A stretch of DNA of 7,403 bases from the NCBI GenBank assembly GCA_946480705.1, contig CAMLLF010000179.1, positions 1-7,403 on the forward strand. Direction: 5' to 3'. Source of the stretch: an uncultured Lysobacteraceae bacterium. GTDB taxonomy: Bacteria; Pseudomonadota; Gammaproteobacteria; Xanthomonadales; Rhodanobacteraceae. Below the pieces are notes generated by a model. That model saw only the letters and a program-made list of their open reading frames with translations. It did not search any database and was not told the DNA's origin. Made by a program: the position numbers and the translations under genes. Of this stretch, positions 6,692 through 7,403 are shown piece by piece (within the stretch, counting starts at the first letter, position 1; every line of letters starts with the position of its first letter).

Positions 6692-7252
6692 ATGCAAACC
6701 GTAGGTGAAGCAGTAAGCAATGCGATCGAAGCGGTCAAAGAGACCGCGCAGAACGTCGGCGAAGCGGTCGCCGAGAGGACCGAGGCCGCCGTGGCCAGCG
6801 TGAGCGCAGCTGCCTCCGATGCGAAGGAAGCCGTGACCAAGCGCGCGAAGGCCGCCGTCAAGAAGGTCAAGGAAGTGAAGGACGCCGCACAGGAAACGGT
6901 CAAGAACGCGGTCGAGAAAGCAAAGAAGGCCGTGACCAAGACCAAGCCCGCGGCGAAGAAGGCGGCCAAGAAAGTCGCGAAGAAGGCCGCCGGCAAGAAG
7001 ACGGCGACCAAGAAGGCTGCGACGAAGAAGTCCGCCGCAAAGAAGGTTGCGAAGAAAGCCGCGGTGAAGAAGGTCGCGAAGAAGGCGACCAAGAAAGTCG
7101 CGAAGAAAGCGGCCGGCAAGAAAGCAGCCGTGAAGAAGGCACCGGCCAGGAAGGCGGCGAAGAAAGTCGCGAAAAAGGCGGCAGGCAAGAAGGCCGCCGT
7201 GAAGAAGGCACCGGCCAGGAAGGCGGCGAAGAAGGCGGCCAAGCGCCGCTGA
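6692..7252 (+). CDS. Histone H1-like Lys/Ala-rich DNA-binding protein
   Basis: A 186-residue protein with two parts. Residues 1-86 (MQTVGEAVSNAIEAVKETAQ and on) are Ala/Glu/Lys/Val-rich with regularly spaced apolar residues, like amphipathic helices of the LEA or phasin type; no aromatic residue or cysteine is seen. Residues 87-186 are almost only Lys, Ala and Val with some Gly, Thr, Pro and Arg, in AAKK and KKVAKKA units, like eukaryotic H1 tails and the bacterial H1-like proteins of Bordetella, Chlamydia (Hc) and Pseudomonas (AlgP). A non-specific nucleoid-binding role is inferred from composition. Low-complexity Lys/Ala proteins resemble each other by chance, so orthology is uncertain. It follows nrdJ by 79 bases on the same strand and may share its transcript. 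It is unlikely to be an artefact: it has a strong ribosome site and a terminator candidate follows. Confidence 0.85.
   Translation: MQTVGEAVSNAIEAVKETAQNVGEAVAERTEAAVASVSAAASDAKEAVTKRAKAAVKKVKEVKDAAQETVKNAVEKAKKAVTKTKPAAKKAAKKVAKKAAGKKTATKKAATKKSAAKKVAKKAAVKKVAKKATKKVAKKAAGKKAAVKKAPARKAAKKVAKKAAGKKAAVKKAPARKAAKKAAKRR
7091..7228 (+). repeat. 69-bp direct tandem duplication within the H1-like gene
   Basis: Two adjacent copies (7091-7159 and 7160-7228) of a 69-base unit, in frame, each coding for 23 residues: KKVAKKAAGKKA then AVKKAPARKAA. They differ by a few mostly silent changes, and their 3' halves (from the GTGAAGAAGGCACCGG word) are identical. A truncated third copy starts at 7229. Copy number could change without breaking the frame, giving tails of different length. 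Confidence 0.85.
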
Positions 7253-7262
7253 GCGATCCAGC

Positions 7263-7304
7263 CTTCCGTCCGCACCAACCCTGGATAAGGGGCGCGGACG
7301 GAAG
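7263..7304 (+). terminator. Stem-loop terminator candidate after the H1-like gene
   Basis: CTTCCGTCCGC (7263-7273) pairs perfectly with GCGGACGGAAG (7294-7304). The 20-base loop can itself fold through CCCT (7279-7282) and AGGG (7288-7291). It starts 11 bases after the stop codon. No U-run follows, so termination may be partial or Rho-aided; 3'-end protection is another possible role. Confidence 0.55.
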
Positions 7305-7376
7305 TGATGCCGCGGCGTCGAGGCTGCGTCGCGGTATTTACTGGCGGTGTGAAAGCATCCCGGTCGTCAGGTTCGC

Positions 7377-7394
7377 CGCCGCGCTTGCGCGGCG
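7377..7394. other. Short GC-rich hairpin near the right edge
   Basis: CGCCGCGC and GCGCGGCG are perfect inverted arms with a two-base centre. Such GC-rich palindromes are common in this kind of genome. It could end a convergent gene beyond the window, but this cannot be judged. The rest of 7305-7403 shows no gene. Confidence 0.3.
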
Positions 7395-7403
7395 CGATCG
7401 ACC

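Noticed and set aside
7091..7228. CRISPR-like or mobile repeat
   Set aside because: The units are directly adjacent without spacers and lie in frame within a coding sequence, so this is an internal protein repeat.
5284..7278. Minus-strand open frame of 664 codons across the end of nrdJ and the H1-like gene
   Set aside because: Its Phe/Ala/Leu-rich start is simply the reverse complement of the Lys/Ala repeats and could be mistaken for membrane helices; the rest is a shadow of nrdJ.

Overview
The window is GC-rich DNA with strong third-position G/C bias and dense genes, which points to a proteobacterium. The gene set fits a Beta- or Gammaproteobacterium (Burkholderiales, Rhodocyclales or Xanthomonadales-like): a two-PDZ DegP/DegQ protease, a NrdJa-type class II ribonucleotide reductase, and a lysine/alanine-rich histone H1-like protein. 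The exact taxon cannot be fixed from the sequence alone.

Layout. The left part (86-2946) lies on the minus strand. Transcription from right to left first meets a periplasmic Do-like serine protease (1555-2946). It is followed by a perfect GC-rich hairpin (1512-1545), then an exported PstS-like substrate-binding protein whose domain is flanked by Ala/Lys/Pro-rich low-complexity segments (86-1399). A 387-base divergent intergenic region (2947-3333) separates this block from the plus-strand genes. It holds a TTGACA-type promoter and a good match to the NrdR operator just downstream of it, as expected for a ribonucleotide reductase gene.

The right part (3334-7252) lies on the plus strand. It starts with a 1092-residue adenosylcobalamin-dependent ribonucleotide reductase interrupted by a 377-residue intein (4300-5430). 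The intein carries a two-motif LAGLIDADG homing endonuclease and sits directly in front of the catalytic thiyl-radical cysteine of the NPCGE motif. That cysteine therefore doubles as the +1 splicing nucleophile, and the reductase has no assembled active site until splicing is complete. The spliced product would be 715 residues. It lacks the C-terminal cysteine tail used for re-reduction, as in the split NrdJa/NrdJb enzymes, but no NrdJb gene follows. After 79 bases comes a 186-residue histone H1-like protein with an in-frame 69-bp tandem duplication, then a stem-loop terminator candidate.

How the genes relate. The reductase supplies dNTPs without oxygen dependence, given B12, and is probably controlled by NrdR. 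The H1-like gene behind it may be co-transcribed. The two minus-strand genes both encode envelope proteins (quality control and solute binding) but are separated by a probable terminator. The most notable item is the intein placed at the radical cysteine.
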